Shown: positions 31,327 through 40,345, numbered from the stretch's first letter. The stretch is DNA of 64,000 nt from Saccharibacillus sacchari DSM 19268 (GCF_000585395.1 NZ_KK073875.1:3695307-3759306), one strand, 5' to 3'. The notes: generated by a model not told the origin, from the sequence alone. A program made the numbers and translations.

Positions 31327-33780
31327 TCAACCTTGCTCTTTGATGGGCGTCTTTTTGAAATCCGTCCGCTGAGGGGAATAGGGTTGGATCGGGACGTTGA
31401 TCATCGAGATCGGGATTTCGAGATGTTGGCCCGTTTGGATGCCGTAAGGCGTATCGAGCTTGTTGACGCGCAGCAGGTCGTCGACGCTCATGTCGTACTT
31501 GTCGGCGATATAACCGACGGTTTCGCCGCCGGCGACGAGATGCTGTTTGCGGAGCTTTTCGATCCGGCAGGCGGATTGCTTGAACGTCGGCTGCTTGGAC
31601 AGCGGGTCGACGAAGTCGGCGGTCAGGTCGTTGGCGGCCTGTTTGCTTTCCCAACTGCCGAAATGGAACGGCACGAATACGAGGCCCGGCTGAACGGCGT
31701 CGCCGATTTTGGCCGGGACTTCGATCTGTCCGCGCGGCGACACGATGCGGACGACTTCGCCTTCGACGATGCCGAGCTTCGCCGCATCGGCTTCGTTCAC
31801 TTCGACGTAACCGTGCGGAGCGGCGGCTTGCAGATACGGCGAGCGTCCGGTCTTGGTACGCGTATGCCAGTGCCAAACGAGCCGTCCGGTCGTCAGCCAC
31901 ATCGGGAAGTCGCCGCCGGGCTGCTCGGATGGCGGATTATAGCGGGTCGCGTGGAAAATGGCGCGTCCGTCCGCTTGTTTCTCTTCATATTCGGCTCGGG
32001 TCAAAGCACGGCCCGTAAATTGGTTTTTCGTGTAGCTCTGCGCGTAATCGGTCGACGTCGGGAATTTGAAATCTTCGTACAGCCGTACGGTGCCTTCGGG
32101 ACGCTCCGCGGTAGCCGGCCAGCGCATGCCGTTATGTTTTTGAAGCAGGTCGTATGTCATGCCGGTCATGTCGCTCGGACGTCCGCGCGAGACTTTTTTC
32201 CATTCTTCGAAGGCTTCTTCCGGGGTCGAATAACCGATCAGCGGCTGTCCGTCTTTGTCGCGGAAATCCATCCGTTTCGAGAAATCGATCAGGATCTCCA
32301 GGTCGGTGCGCACGCCTTCGGGCGGATTTACCGCTTTGCGAAGCAAATTGATGCGGCGGTCGGCATTTTCCATCGTGCCTTCTTTTTCGCCCCACATGGC
32401 GGCAGGGAGGACGACGTCGGCGACTTTGGACGTCTCGGTCAGGAAATGGTCCTGCATGATCACGAACACTTTTTCCAGAGCCGCTTTCGCCCGTTTGCGG
32501 TTCGGCAGGGAAACGAGCGGGTTGGTGCCGATATTCCAAAACACGTCGATCTGATCCTGTTCGATCATTTCCAACTGCTCTTCGATCCCTTTTTCCGGGC
32601 CGGCCGGAAGCAGCGATTCTTCAACGTTCCACAGATCTGCCATCTCCTGCAAATGCTGCGGGTTCATCGGGTTGCGGTTGGCGGGATAAGTGCCGACGCC
32701 GCCGACCGTGCGATTGGCCGAAGAACTGGGCTGTCCGGCCATATGAAGCGGTCCGCTGCCCGGTTTGCCGATCAGGCCGCGCGCCAAATGCATATTGTTG
32801 ATCGCCACGCAGGCCGTCGTCGCGTCCGCGCTTTGGAAGGCGCCTTGCAGCGTGGTCGTCACGAGCGTCGGGGTCTCGGACAGCAGACGTCCGGCTTCAA
32901 GCAGCGTTGCGACCGGAATTCCGGTCACTTCCGAAGTGCGCTCCGGCGTCCATTCCTCCAGCGCGCCGCGCATATCGTCGAAGCCGATCGTGTAGTTTGC
33001 GATAAACTCTTCGTCGGCAGCGCCGTTTTCCAGCATCATTCGCAGCAGTCCGTTGAGCAGGGGCACGTTGGTTCCGGGACGAAGCTGCAAATGCAAGTCG
33101 GCGCCGCGCACCGTCAATGTCCGGCGCGGATCGACGGCGATGATGTACGGTTTGCCGGTGCGGGCTTTGCGGTCCATGATGCGTTCATGCAGCACCGTGC
33201 CGGTCTCGGCGACGTTATGCCCGAACAGCATCAGCGTGTCCGTCTCGTCGATATCGTCGTAGGAAGCGGGGGCTCCGTCGGCTCCGAACGATTGCAGCAG
33301 GCAAAATTCCGTAGTCGCGGTACAAAGCCGGGTGTTGGCATCCAGCAGATGCGTGCCGATGCCGGCGCGTCCGACTTTTGCGATCGTGTAATAGTCTTCG
33401 AGGAATGCTTGACCCGTCGAATAAATCGCGATGCCGTTGGGGCCTTTTCGTTCCAGCGTTTCTTTCATTTTATTCACGATCAGATCCATCGCTTCGTTCC
33501 ACGTTGCCGGAACAAGCTCGCCTAGCTCGTTGCGGATCAGGGGGGACAGCAGGCGGTCGGGACTTGAATTGGCCTGCCACTGATTTTCGCCTTTCGGTCC
33601 GAGCCGTCCTCGGTTGATCGAGTGCTTGCTGTTGCCGCGGATGCCGACGATCTGCTCGTCTTTGACCGCGATCTCGCAGCCGCATCCGACCGAGCAAAGA
33701 TTGCAGGTGCTGTACACCCAGCGGTCGACCTGGCCTTGGCTGTATACGTTCATATCGATCCGTTCGTTTTGCCAACTCAT
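31327..33780 (-). CDS. Molybdopterin oxidoreductase (nitrate-reductase-like) with C-terminal LysM
   Basis: 817 residues from the ATG at 33780 (AGGAGG six bases before). Domains: N-terminal Fe-S part, Mo-bisMGD domains (TRLCTATTEFC, whose Cys is the probable Mo ligand as in Nas/Nap enzymes; VDPRRT; HHFGSW-like VPFHFGSWE) and a dinucleotide-binding C-terminal domain. Two oddities: the Fe-S motif has CNLCSVGC but the fourth ligand, normally LCxKG, reads LGPKG; and residues about 755-795 (VGYIADKYDMSVDDLLRVNKL) form a LysM domain. No Tat signal is seen, so it is cytoplasmic. The substrate may be nitrate, but this is not proven. It overlaps the small upstream gene by 4 bp. Confidence 0.85.
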   Translation of the reverse strand: MSWQNERIDMNVYSQGQVDRWVYSTCNLCSVGCGCEIAVKDEQIVGIRGNSKHSINRGRLGPKGENQWQANSSPDRLLSPLIRNELGELVPATWNEAMDLIVNKMKETLERKGPNGIAIYSTGQAFLEDYYTIAKVGRAGIGTHLLDANTRLCTATTEFCLLQSFGADGAPASYDDIDETDTLMLFGHNVAETGTVLHERIMDRKARTGKPYIIAVDPRRTLTVRGADLHLQLRPGTNVPLLNGLLRMMLENGAADEEFIANYTIGFDDMRGALEEWTPERTSEVTGIPVATLLEAGRLLSETPTLVTTTLQGAFQSADATTACVAINNMHLARGLIGKPGSGPLHMAGQPSSSANRTVGGVGTYPANRNPMNPQHLQEMADLWNVEESLLPAGPEKGIEEQLEMIEQDQIDVFWNIGTNPLVSLPNRKRAKAALEKVFVIMQDHFLTETSKVADVVLPAAMWGEKEGTMENADRRINLLRKAVNPPEGVRTDLEILIDFSKRMDFRDKDGQPLIGYSTPEEAFEEWKKVSRGRPSDMTGMTYDLLQKHNGMRWPATAERPEGTVRLYEDFKFPTSTDYAQSYTKNQFTGRALTRAEYEEKQADGRAIFHATRYNPPSEQPGGDFPMWLTTGRLVWHWHTRTKTGRSPYLQAAAPHGYVEVNEADAAKLGIVEGEVVRIVSPRGQIEVPAKIGDAVQPGLVFVPFHFGSWESKQAANDLTADFVDPLSKQPTFKQSACRIEKLRKQHLVAGGETVGYIADKYDMSVDDLLRVNKLDTPYGIQTGQHLEIPISMINVPIQPYSPQRTDFKKTPIKEQG

Positions 33781-34208
33781 CGCACGCCTCCTGTCTGCGG
33801 TCGGTAAAGCACCGGCACGATGTATTTGCTGGTGTCGTCGCCGTAGGCGTTTTCGATCTCCGCCGCCGCTTCGGTCAATGTCTTTTTGATGCCGGGAAAA
33901 CGGTTCTCTAGTTTGGCCGCTTCTTCCGAGTCCTCGTGATCCATCCAATCGACGGCGCGGAGCCAAGCGCGGAAGGTCGATTCGACGATCTCGTCGTTCA
34001 GGTAGACGACCGAGCAGTCCTTTTTGAAATCTTCCAAAGCCGGCGAGTCCTGCTTCAGGATAGGGAGCAGATTCCGCAAAGCCTGCCGTTCGTCCTCCAG
34101 GGCCGTGCGAAACAAAACCACCAGCGGATGGCTCATTTCGGCCGTTTCTTTCAATATTTGCTCGACTTCCTTAAGTACCGAAGAAAAAAGGGGGTAAAGT
34201 GTACTCAT
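33777..34208 (-). CDS. Unknown helical protein coupled to the molybdoenzyme
   Basis: 143 residues from the ATG at 34208, which follows AGGAGGGATTTC. The protein is predicted all-helical and acidic, with SSVLKEVEQILKETAEMSHPLVVLF and YLNDEIVESTFRAWLRAVDW, and has no cysteine cluster. The stop overlaps the start of the molybdoenzyme (ATGA). By position it could be a maturation chaperone or small subunit, as NarJ/TorD-like proteins are, but I do not recognise the family. Confidence 0.7.
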   Translation of the reverse strand: MSTLYPLFSSVLKEVEQILKETAEMSHPLVVLFRTALEDERQALRNLLPILKQDSPALEDFKKDCSVVYLNDEIVESTFRAWLRAVDWMDHEDSEEAAKLENRFPGIKKTLTEAAAEIENAYGDDTSKYIVPVLYRPQTGGVR

Positions 34209-34341
34209 GAAATCCCTCCTGTCCGCGTATATGTTATGAACCGGTATATGGTTATGCTCAAGATTACATACCCGTTCCGCTTTTTTGTTAACAAAAAAAT
34301 AAAAATTGAAAGGTTTGAATTTTAGATTGATTTTCGTATAC

Positions 34342-34361
34342 GTATGCGATATATTGCATAC
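34342..34361 (+). promoter_or_regulatory. Operator-like palindrome upstream of gntR
   Basis: GTATGC-N8-GCATAC, with CGTATACG just before and CTATAG after, 39 bases ahead of the GntR start. It lies in the region shared with the divergent molybdoenzyme unit, so one GntR site could control both directions. Confidence 0.55.
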
Positions 34362-34399
34362 TATAGTTTGTTGAAACGTCAAGCAAAGGAGGCTTCCTG

Positions 34400-35065
34400 T
34401 TGCCCGTTCCTCAAAATTTTAAAGCGCCGGCCCGAATGTCCGCCAAAGAAAAAGCGTTTGACCAAATCCAACGCTGGATTATCGACGGAACCCTTCAGCC
34501 GGGCGAAAAACTGCTCGAATCGGAATTAAGCGAATCGCTCGGCGTGAGCCGAACGCCGATTCGCGAAGCTTTTCAGCTGCTTGAAGTGAAGGGACTGGTT
34601 GCGACCTATCCCGGCAAAGAAACGAAAGTGACGGGAGTCGAAAAGGGCGATATTTTCAAATTGTATTCCACTTTGGCGGCTTTGCACGCGTCCGCGGCGG
34701 AAGTCGCGGCGAAGCTGATTCGTCCCGAACAAATTCGGCATTTGATCGATTTGAACACGGAATTCGAACGCGCGGTCGGCAGCGACCAACCTTACTTGGC
34801 GATGGAGACGGACGAGGAATTTCATAACGCGATCGTCGAGCTTTCGAGCAATCCGTACACGGCAAGCTTCAGCGATTCGCTTCAAGTTCATATCCGGCGA
34901 TTCAAATACGTGTTTTTGCAGCAGCCGATCGACTCTACGCAGGCTTCGGTCGACGAACACTTCGCGATCATCCGCGCTTTTCAAAGCCAGGACGGCGCAG
35001 CCGCCCACGAAGCGATGAAGCAAAATTTGATCCGTCCGATGCGCGAACTGGAACATCTGATTTAA
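34400..35065 (+). CDS. GntR-family regulator (FadR/FCD type)
   Basis: 221 residues starting at a TTG seven bases after AGGAGG. The N-terminal winged helix contains IIDGTLQPGEKLLESELSESLGVSRTPIREAFQLLEVKGLV, the GntR signature. The C-terminal FCD-type helical domain has metal-ligand candidates in ETDEEFHNAI and DEHFAII. It lies 27 bp upstream of ilvD and divergent from the molybdoenzyme unit, so either or both may be targets. Confidence 0.9.
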   Translation: MPVPQNFKAPARMSAKEKAFDQIQRWIIDGTLQPGEKLLESELSESLGVSRTPIREAFQLLEVKGLVATYPGKETKVTGVEKGDIFKLYSTLAALHASAAEVAAKLIRPEQIRHLIDLNTEFERAVGSDQPYLAMETDEEFHNAIVELSSNPYTASFSDSLQVHIRRFKYVFLQQPIDSTQASVDEHFAIIRAFQSQDGAAAHEAMKQNLIRPMRELEHLI

Positions 35066-35092
35066 TACTTCAACAGACGGGAGCAAATAAAA

Positions 35093-36796
35093 ATGGAAAA
35101 CAACAACGGCAGCCAAAAAGACTTGAGAATCCGCAGCAAAGTCATCAGCGAGGGCGCGAACCGGGTACCGAACCGGGCGATGCTGCGCGCGGTAGGATTC
35201 ACCGACGAAGATTTCAAAAAACCGATGATCGGCGTAGCCAGCACTTGGAGCGAAGTGACGCCGTGCAATATGCATATCAACGATCTTGCTTTCAAAGCGA
35301 AACAAGGCGTTAAAGAAAACGGCGGAGCGCCGCTCGTATTCAACACCATCACCGTGTCCGACGGCATCTCGATGGGACACGAAGGCATGTTGTTCTCGCT
35401 ACCGAGCCGCGAAGCGATCGCCGATTCGATCGAGATCGTGGCGGGAGCGGAACGCTTCGACGGCCTGGTGGCGGTCGGAGGCTGCGACAAAAACACGCCG
35501 GCCTGCCTGATGGCGATCGGGCGCTTGAACGTACCTTCCGTTTATGTCTACGGCGGCACGATTCAACCCGGAATTCTCGACGGCAAAAAGATCGATATCG
35601 TATCCGCGTTCGAAGCGGTCGGGCAGTATCAAGAAGGAAAAATGACCGACGAAGAGTTGAAAAAGGTAGAATGCAGCGCTTGTCCGGGTCCAGGCGCGTG
35701 CGGCGGCATGTATACGGCGAACACCATGGCAGCTTCCGCCGAAGCGATGGGCATGAGTTTGCCGGGTTCGTCGTCGACGCCCGCAATCTCTTCAGGCAAA
35801 GCAGACGAATGCGAAAGAGCGGGCGCAGCCGTGATCAACTTGCTCGAAAAAGAAATTTATCCGCGCGATATCATGACCAAAGAAGCATTCGAGAATGCGA
35901 TCACGGTCGTGATGGCGCTCGGCGGATCGACGAACGCGTTCCTGCATTTGCTCGCGATGGCGCATTCGGTCGACGTGGATCTGACGCTGGACGATTTCGA
36001 ACGCATCCGGTTGAACGTGCCGCATTTGGCCGATTTGAAACCGAGCGGAACGCATGTCATGCAGGATCTGAACGATATCGGCGGCGTGCCGGGCGTCATG
36101 AAAATGCTGCTTGAGCGCGGACTTCTGCACGGGGACTGCATGACGGTAACGGGCCGTACGTTGGCGGAGAACTTGGCCGACATGCCTTCCTTGGAAGAAG
36201 GACAGGACATCATCCGCTCGTTCGATAATCCGCTGAAGCCGAACGGACCGCTCGTCGTGCTGAAGGGCAACCTGGCGCCGGACGGCGCGGTAGCCAAAAT
36301 GTCGGGCATGAAAAAGTCCCGCTTTACCGGCCCGGCCAAAGTCTACGACAGCGAGGACGAGGCTACGGCAGCGATTACGCGAGGCGATATTGTCAAAGGC
36401 GACGTGCTGGTTATCCGTTATTGCGGACCGAAAGGCGGACCGGGCATGCCGGAAATGCTGTCGGTTACGGCGATGATCGTCGGCAAGGGGTTGGGCGGCG
36501 AAGTCGCGCTGATGACGGACGGACGCTTCTCGGGCGGTTCGCACGGCTTCGTGGTGGGACACGTCTCGCCGGAGGCTCAAGTCGGAGGCCCGATCGGGTT
36601 GCTTCGGACCGGCGACATGGTTACGTTCGACAGCGAGATCCGGGAGGTCAGCATGGACGTAAGCGAAGAAGAGTTGGCAGCGCGCAAGCAAGCTTGGGTG
36701 CAGCCGCCGCTCAAAGTGTCTTCGGGCGTGTTGGCGAAGTATGCCCGGCTGGTTTCCTCGGCGTCAAAAGGCGCGGTAACCGATTTGTTCGAGTAA
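35093..36796 (+). CDS. ilvD: Dihydroxy-acid dehydratase
   Basis: It dehydrates 2,3-dihydroxy-isovalerate and -3-methylvalerate in valine and isoleucine synthesis, using an Fe-S cluster. The 567-residue length fits. Motifs: [47 protein letters not shown] (cluster cysteines) and the C-terminal [21 protein letters not shown]. It is separated from other ilv genes and follows a GntR regulator. IlvD/Edd paralogues that act on sugar acids look similar, so a catabolic dehydratase role cannot be excluded. Confidence 0.88.
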   Translation: MENNNGSQKDLRIRSKVISEGANRVPNRAMLRAVGFTDEDFKKPMIGVASTWSEVTPCNMHINDLAFKAKQGVKENGGAPLVFNTITVSDGISMGHEGMLFSLPSREAIADSIEIVAGAERFDGLVAVGGCDKNTPACLMAIGRLNVPSVYVYGGTIQPGILDGKKIDIVSAFEAVGQYQEGKMTDEELKKVECSACPGPGACGGMYTANTMAASAEAMGMSLPGSSSTPAISSGKADECERAGAAVINLLEKEIYPRDIMTKEAFENAITVVMALGGSTNAFLHLLAMAHSVDVDLTLDDFERIRLNVPHLADLKPSGTHVMQDLNDIGGVPGVMKMLLERGLLHGDCMTVTGRTLAENLADMPSLEEGQDIIRSFDNPLKPNGPLVVLKGNLAPDGAVAKMSGMKKSRFTGPAKVYDSEDEATAAITRGDIVKGDVLVIRYCGPKGGPGMPEMLSVTAMIVGKGLGGEVALMTDGRFSGGSHGFVVGHVSPEAQVGGPIGLLRTGDMVTFDSEIREVSMDVSEEELAARKQAWVQPPLKVSSGVLAKYARLVSSASKGAVTDLFE

Positions 36797-36845
36797 ACGT
36801 CTTCGTTTATACTTGAACAAACCGCTACTTTCGGAGGGATCGGCA

Positions 36846-37445
36846 TTGACACCAAACATGACGGAGAAAGAAAAAGCCGCTTCGGGTTTGTTATACGACA
36901 ACAACAATGATCCGCAGCTCGTCCGCGAGCGCAATTACTGCAAATCGCTATGTTTCGAGCATAATCAGTTGAATCCGTTGAAGTTGGTCGAGCGCGAAGA
37001 GATGATTCGAAAAATCGTGGCCGAGGCAAAAGGACCGTTCGTGATCGAACAGCCCTTTTACTGCGACTTGGGTTATCGTATCGAGCTGGGAAGCAACTTT
37101 TACGCGAACCACAATCTGATCATTCTCGACGCGGCCAAAGTGAGTTTCGGCGACAATGTGTTCATCGGACCGAATTGCGGTTTCTACGCGGCAGGCCATC
37201 CGCTTGACGTCGAGCAGCGGAACGCGGGATTGGAGTACGCCTATCCGATCACGGTCGGAGACAACGTCTGGTTCGGCGGCAATGCGGTCGTGCTGCCGGG
37301 CGTAACGATCGGTTCCGGAAGCGTGATCGGAGCGGGCAGCGTCGTGAACCGGGATATTCCGCCGGGCGTGATCGCGGCAGGCAATCCGTGCCGCGTGATT
37401 CGCGAGATTACGGAAGAAGATCGGAATAAGTATAAACGGGCTTAG
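36846..37445 (+). CDS. maa: Maltose/galactoside O-acetyltransferase-type hexapeptide protein
   Basis: 199 residues. The N-terminal helical cap (EKAASGLLYDNNNDPQLVRERNYCKSLCFEHN) is followed by a left-handed beta-helix of hexapeptide repeats (VIGAGSVVNRDIPPGVIAAGNPCRVIREI) and the catalytic His in FYAAGHPLDV. These enzymes move acetyl from CoA to sugars. The TTG at 36846 lies seven bases after GGAGGG; an ATG at 36858 is the alternative. It follows ilvD by 49 bp. Confidence 0.87.
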   Translation: MTPNMTEKEKAASGLLYDNNNDPQLVRERNYCKSLCFEHNQLNPLKLVEREEMIRKIVAEAKGPFVIEQPFYCDLGYRIELGSNFYANHNLIILDAAKVSFGDNVFIGPNCGFYAAGHPLDVEQRNAGLEYAYPITVGDNVWFGGNAVVLPGVTIGSGSVIGAGSVVNRDIPPGVIAAGNPCRVIREITEEDRNKYKRA

Positions 37446-37490
37446 TGACGACACGCCCTAGAGCATTAACAAGGCGCTTGTGCCTTGCGC

Positions 37491-37528
37491 AAAAGACGCA
37501 TTTCCTTTTCAGGGAATGCGTCTTTTTT
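37491..37528. terminator. Terminator after maa
   Basis: AAAAGACGCATTTCC and GGGAATGCGTCTTTTTT stem-loop. Just before it, ACACGCCCTAG (37451-37461) repeats the terminal word of the MITE-like family. Confidence 0.92.
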
Positions 37529-37568
37529 GCGTATTCGTAGATCTTGCGGTCTAGTCGAAAAAAGGGGC

Positions 37569-37597
37569 TTGACGTGAAACGCGTTTCACGCGATAAA
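37569..37597 (+). promoter_or_regulatory. Promoter with embedded LacI-type operator, HAD gene
   Basis: TTGACG (-35, 37569-37574) and GATAAA (-10, 37592-37597) are 17 bp apart, and the spacer holds the perfect 16 bp palindrome GTGAAACGCGTTTCAC (37574-37589). This is a LacI/GalR-type site. It differs from the CcpA cre consensus at the centre (GCGC order), so a specific regulator is more likely. Confidence 0.7.
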
Positions 37598-37666
37598 GTA
37601 AACATACACCTTAATAAATGATGTTTATAAAGTGTGCGAAGGCATGCAACCAAGAGGAGGAAGATC

Positions 37667-38479
37667 ATGTTCAAGCTGGTGGTTAGCGATCTGGACGGAA
37701 CATTTTTGAATAACGAAGGCGATTTCGATCGGGAGCGGTTTGCGGAAGTATATGCGCAGATGCAGCAGCAGGGCGTTCAATTTGCGGCTTGTACGGGCAA
37801 GCAATGCGAGCGGGTAGAAGAACTGTTCGAAGGCTTCGAGGGAATTTGGATTCTCGGCGACAGCGCGACTCGGATCAAACGGGACGGCAAAGTGGTACAA
37901 GAATTCACGCTCGCTCGAGAGCTGGCGTTGGGATCGATCGCCGAGATCGAAGCTTTCGACCCGAATATGATCATTATCGCTTGCACCGGAGATGCGGCTT
38001 ATGTGCGCGACACGCTCCCGGACGACGAATACGGCTTGGTTAAACGTTCGTACCGCGAAGTCCTTCGGGTCTCCTCGTTTAACGAAGTTCCGGGTTCTTT
38101 CGTCAAAGTCACCGTGTTCGATGCCGAAGGACGCAGTGCAAATCTTCGACGCAAAGTGGAAGAAAAACTCGGCGGTCAAATGTATATCGTGGACTCCGAG
38201 CCGCGTTGGCTGGACATTACGGCGCTCGGCACCCATAAAGGCGAGACGGTTATGAAGCTTCAGCAGATGCTGGGAGCCACGCGTGAAGAAACGTTATCTT
38301 TCGGCGACGGGGAGAACGACGTGGAGTTGATGCAGATCGCTGAATTCAGCTTTGCCGTAAGCAACGCTTGCGAGAACACGAAGGCCGCAGCGGCTTTTGT
38401 TACCAAGTCCAACGTGGAAGACGGCGTGCTGCTTACGGTAGAAAAGCTGTTGCGTTTGCAGTCGCGGGCACGCGCTTAA
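37667..38479 (+). CDS. HAD-superfamily (Cof-type) sugar phosphatase
   Basis: 270 residues. Motif I is VVSDLDGTFLNN, motif II lies in ACTGK, and motif IV is SFGDGENDVELMQIA, the IIB subclass that removes phosphate from sugar phosphates or FMN. The ATG at 37667 follows AGAGGAGGAAGATC; the upstream 33 bases in frame are leader. The operator in its promoter suggests induction by a metabolite. Confidence 0.88.
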   Translation: MFKLVVSDLDGTFLNNEGDFDRERFAEVYAQMQQQGVQFAACTGKQCERVEELFEGFEGIWILGDSATRIKRDGKVVQEFTLARELALGSIAEIEAFDPNMIIIACTGDAAYVRDTLPDDEYGLVKRSYREVLRVSSFNEVPGSFVKVTVFDAEGRSANLRRKVEEKLGGQMYIVDSEPRWLDITALGTHKGETVMKLQQMLGATREETLSFGDGENDVELMQIAEFSFAVSNACENTKAAAAFVTKSNVEDGVLLTVEKLLRLQSRARA

Positions 38480-38498
38480 GTCCATAGTCCGGGTAAGG

Positions 38499-38558
38499 AA
38501 AAAGCTTCGCTTGCGAGCATACGGTAAACAGGCCGTGCCCGTAAGGCGAAGCTTTTTT
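38499..38558. terminator. Terminator after the HAD gene
   Basis: AAAAAGCTTCGC pairs with GCGAAGCTTTTTT around a long loop that holds an inner GGCC-type stem. Confidence 0.8.
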
Positions 38559-38577
38559 AAAAATGAGGCTTGAAAAT

Positions 38578-38593
38578 ACATAGATGTCTATGT
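38578..38593 (+). promoter_or_regulatory. MarR operator candidate, autoregulatory
   Basis: ACATAGATGTCTATGT is a 7-2-7 palindrome ending 12 bases before the marR start codon. The same CATAGA-TG-TCTATG core lies upstream of the next gene (39073-39086). Confidence 0.75.
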
Positions 38594-38605
38594 TATTATT
38601 CGTTC

Positions 38606-39028
38606 ATGAACAAATACAACGCAGCCGCATTGATCAGTCGGATCAACGATCAGGCACAGAAGCTGATTACAACCGAGTTGGAAGCGCAAGGTATTGAAGG
38701 CATTGTACCGTCCCACGGCGGCGTGCTGATGTTCCTTTATCAAAAAGACGGTTTGTCCGTAACGGAACTGGCGGAAGCAATTGGTCGCACACAGCCTACA
38801 GTGACGGTGTTGGTCAATAAGCTGGAAAAGTTGGGCTATGTCAAACGGGTGAAAAGTCAGACCGATCAACGGGTGACCCTTATCGCATTGACGTCGAAAG
38901 GCCGGGAGCTTGAACCGATATTCCGCAGTGTGTCCGCCCGCCTGAACGAAAAGTTGTACGGCAACTTGTCAAAAGACGAAGGTCTTGAGTTGGAGCGACT
39001 GTTAGACAAAATCGCGCATAGGTTCTGA
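38606..39028 (+). CDS. MarR-family regulator
   Basis: 140 residues with the winged helix LSVTELAEAIGRTQPTVTVLVNKLEKLGYVKRVKSQTDQRVTLIALTSKG. No clear ribosome site precedes the ATG (ATTATTCGTTC), so the message may be leaderless or poorly translated, which suits a repressor. Identical palindromes upstream of this gene and of the quinone reductase gene point to control of both. A quinone or electrophile is the likely signal, as for related MarR/DUF24-type pairs. Confidence 0.88.
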   Translation: MNKYNAAALISRINDQAQKLITTELEAQGIEGIVPSHGGVLMFLYQKDGLSVTELAEAIGRTQPTVTVLVNKLEKLGYVKRVKSQTDQRVTLIALTSKGRELEPIFRSVSARLNEKLYGNLSKDEGLELERLLDKIAHRF

Positions 39029-39048
39029 AATGTCCGACGACATGGAGA

Positions 39049-39087
39049 CCTATGCAATATTTTCGAATATTGCATAGATGTCTATGT
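39049..39087 (+). promoter_or_regulatory. Overlapping palindromes upstream of the quinone reductase
   Basis: CTATGCAATAT-N6-ATATTGCATAG (39050-39077) overlaps CATAGA-TG-TCTATG (39073-39086). The second is the same as the site before marR. The arrangement gives several CATAG half-sites in a row and could bind more than one MarR dimer. Confidence 0.7.
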
Positions 39088-39137
39088 AGTTATAGGCGAA
39101 AATAAACTATTTTATTATTTTTTGGAGGTTATTTATA

Positions 39138-39719
39138 ATGAAACATCTGATCGTTTACGCTCACCCGCACCAAGACAGCTTGAACCGTTCGATTCTGAAC
39201 ACGACCGTAACGGCTCTGCAAAGCAAAGGCGGGGAAGTCATCGTGCGCGATCTGTACGAGCTTGATTTCCAACCTGTGCTGAAAGCTCAAGATACAACAG
39301 CCATGAGAGCCGGAAACACGCCGCAGGACATCAAGACCGAGCAGGAGTTCATTACGCAAGCGGATACGATTACGTTTATCTATCCGATCTGGTGGACAGG
39401 TCTTCCGGCTATTCTTAAAGGTTATGTGGACCGCGTATTCGCTTACGGATTTGCTTATGCCAGCGACGAGAACGGCATCGTGAAGATGTTGACCGGCAAA
39501 AAAGGCCTGATCATCAACACGCACGGCACGCCAGCCGAAGTCTACGACCAAATCGGCATGAGCGACGCTCTGCGTGCTACCGCAACTGGCGGTATTTTCG
39601 AATTCACGGGCATCCAGTCCGCTGGCCACCTGCTGTTCGGCAGCATTGGCTATCTCCCGGAAGAAAGCTATCAAGAAATTCTGCGCCAAGTCGAAGATAC
39701 AGTCAAAAAAGCCTTTTAA
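39138..39719 (+). CDS. NAD(P)H-dependent quinone oxidoreductase, flavodoxin-like
   Basis: 193 residues of the MdaB/KefF/YwrO group, which carry two-electron reduction of quinones with FMN or FAD. Seen: the flavin loop LIVYAHPHQDSLNRSIL, the strand FIYPIWWTGLPAILKGYVDRVF and the GFAYASDENG region. The start follows TTTGGAGGTTATTTATA. A MarR gene immediately upstream and the shared palindromes suggest induction by quinones. A terminator follows. Confidence 0.9.
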   Translation: MKHLIVYAHPHQDSLNRSILNTTVTALQSKGGEVIVRDLYELDFQPVLKAQDTTAMRAGNTPQDIKTEQEFITQADTITFIYPIWWTGLPAILKGYVDRVFAYGFAYASDENGIVKMLTGKKGLIINTHGTPAEVYDQIGMSDALRATATGGIFEFTGIQSAGHLLFGSIGYLPEESYQEILRQVEDTVKKAF

Positions 39720-39751
39720 TTCGTTCAAACCAAATTTCTCCCGCAGCAATT

Positions 39752-39779
39752 AGCACTCGCTTTGGTGGGTGCTTTTTTA
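39752..39779 (+). terminator. Terminator after the quinone reductase
   Basis: AGCACTC and GGGTGCT stem followed by six T. Confidence 0.8.
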
Positions 39780-39855
39780 CGTTGGATCAAGAACATATGT
39801 TTGATATACTGAATGAAATAAGGATGATGAATAAAACAAGAAGGTGAATTGAAAT

Positions 39856-40212
39856 ATGGACAAACAAGACCTGATCGACCACTGCCTGACTTATCCGGGC
39901 GTGTACGAAGATTATCCGTTCGACGAGAGCTGGACCGTGATGCGGCACGGCAGCAACAAAAAGTCGTTCGCCTTCATTTACATACGGGAAGGCCGTCATT
40001 GCGCGAATTTGAAATGCGATCCGATGCGAGCCGCCATGCTTCGCGATCTGCACGGCGATATCAAGCCCGGCTACCATATGAATAAGGAGCATTGGAACAC
40101 CGTTATTTTGGACGGGGATCTGGATCAGGAAGATATTTTCGATCTCGTGCGGCACAGCTTCGAGCTGACCCGGCCGAAAATTTCGAAGAAACGGCAGCAG
40201 GCGGATTTTTGA
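39856..40212 (+). CDS. MmcQ/YjbR-family protein
   Basis: 118 residues with the family pattern LIDHCLTYPGVYEDYPFDESWTVMRHG at the start, KKSFAFIYIREG, NLKCDPMRAAMLRDLH and GYHMNKEHWNTVILDGDL. The fold is CyaY-like and has been called DNA-binding; the cellular role is not settled. The start follows AGAAGGTGAATTGAA. Confidence 0.87.
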   Translation: MDKQDLIDHCLTYPGVYEDYPFDESWTVMRHGSNKKSFAFIYIREGRHCANLKCDPMRAAMLRDLHGDIKPGYHMNKEHWNTVILDGDLDQEDIFDLVRHSFELTRPKISKKRQQADF

Positions 40213-40345
40213 AAATGCAGAGAAACGAACCGGGAGAAATCGCGATCGAAAAGACCGGCTTTTAATGTCGCGAAATCAATTCAAAGCAGCCGTGTCCGGG
40301 TTATCCTATAGTAAAGAAGCCGCAAAAGCGGAAGGAGGAGACCCG

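Noticed and set aside
31231-33525. 764-codon open frame on the plus strand, antisense to the molybdoenzyme
   Set aside because: It is a mirror of GC-rich codons in the real gene, has no family motif, no good start, and crosses the terminator at 31242-31288.
35792-36691. 299-codon minus-strand frame inside ilvD
   Set aside because: Shadow frame rich in Arg and His with no recognisable domain.
37574-37589. CcpA cre site
   Set aside because: The centre reads ACGCGT rather than the NCGN order of cre, so a LacI/GalR-type site is the better call.
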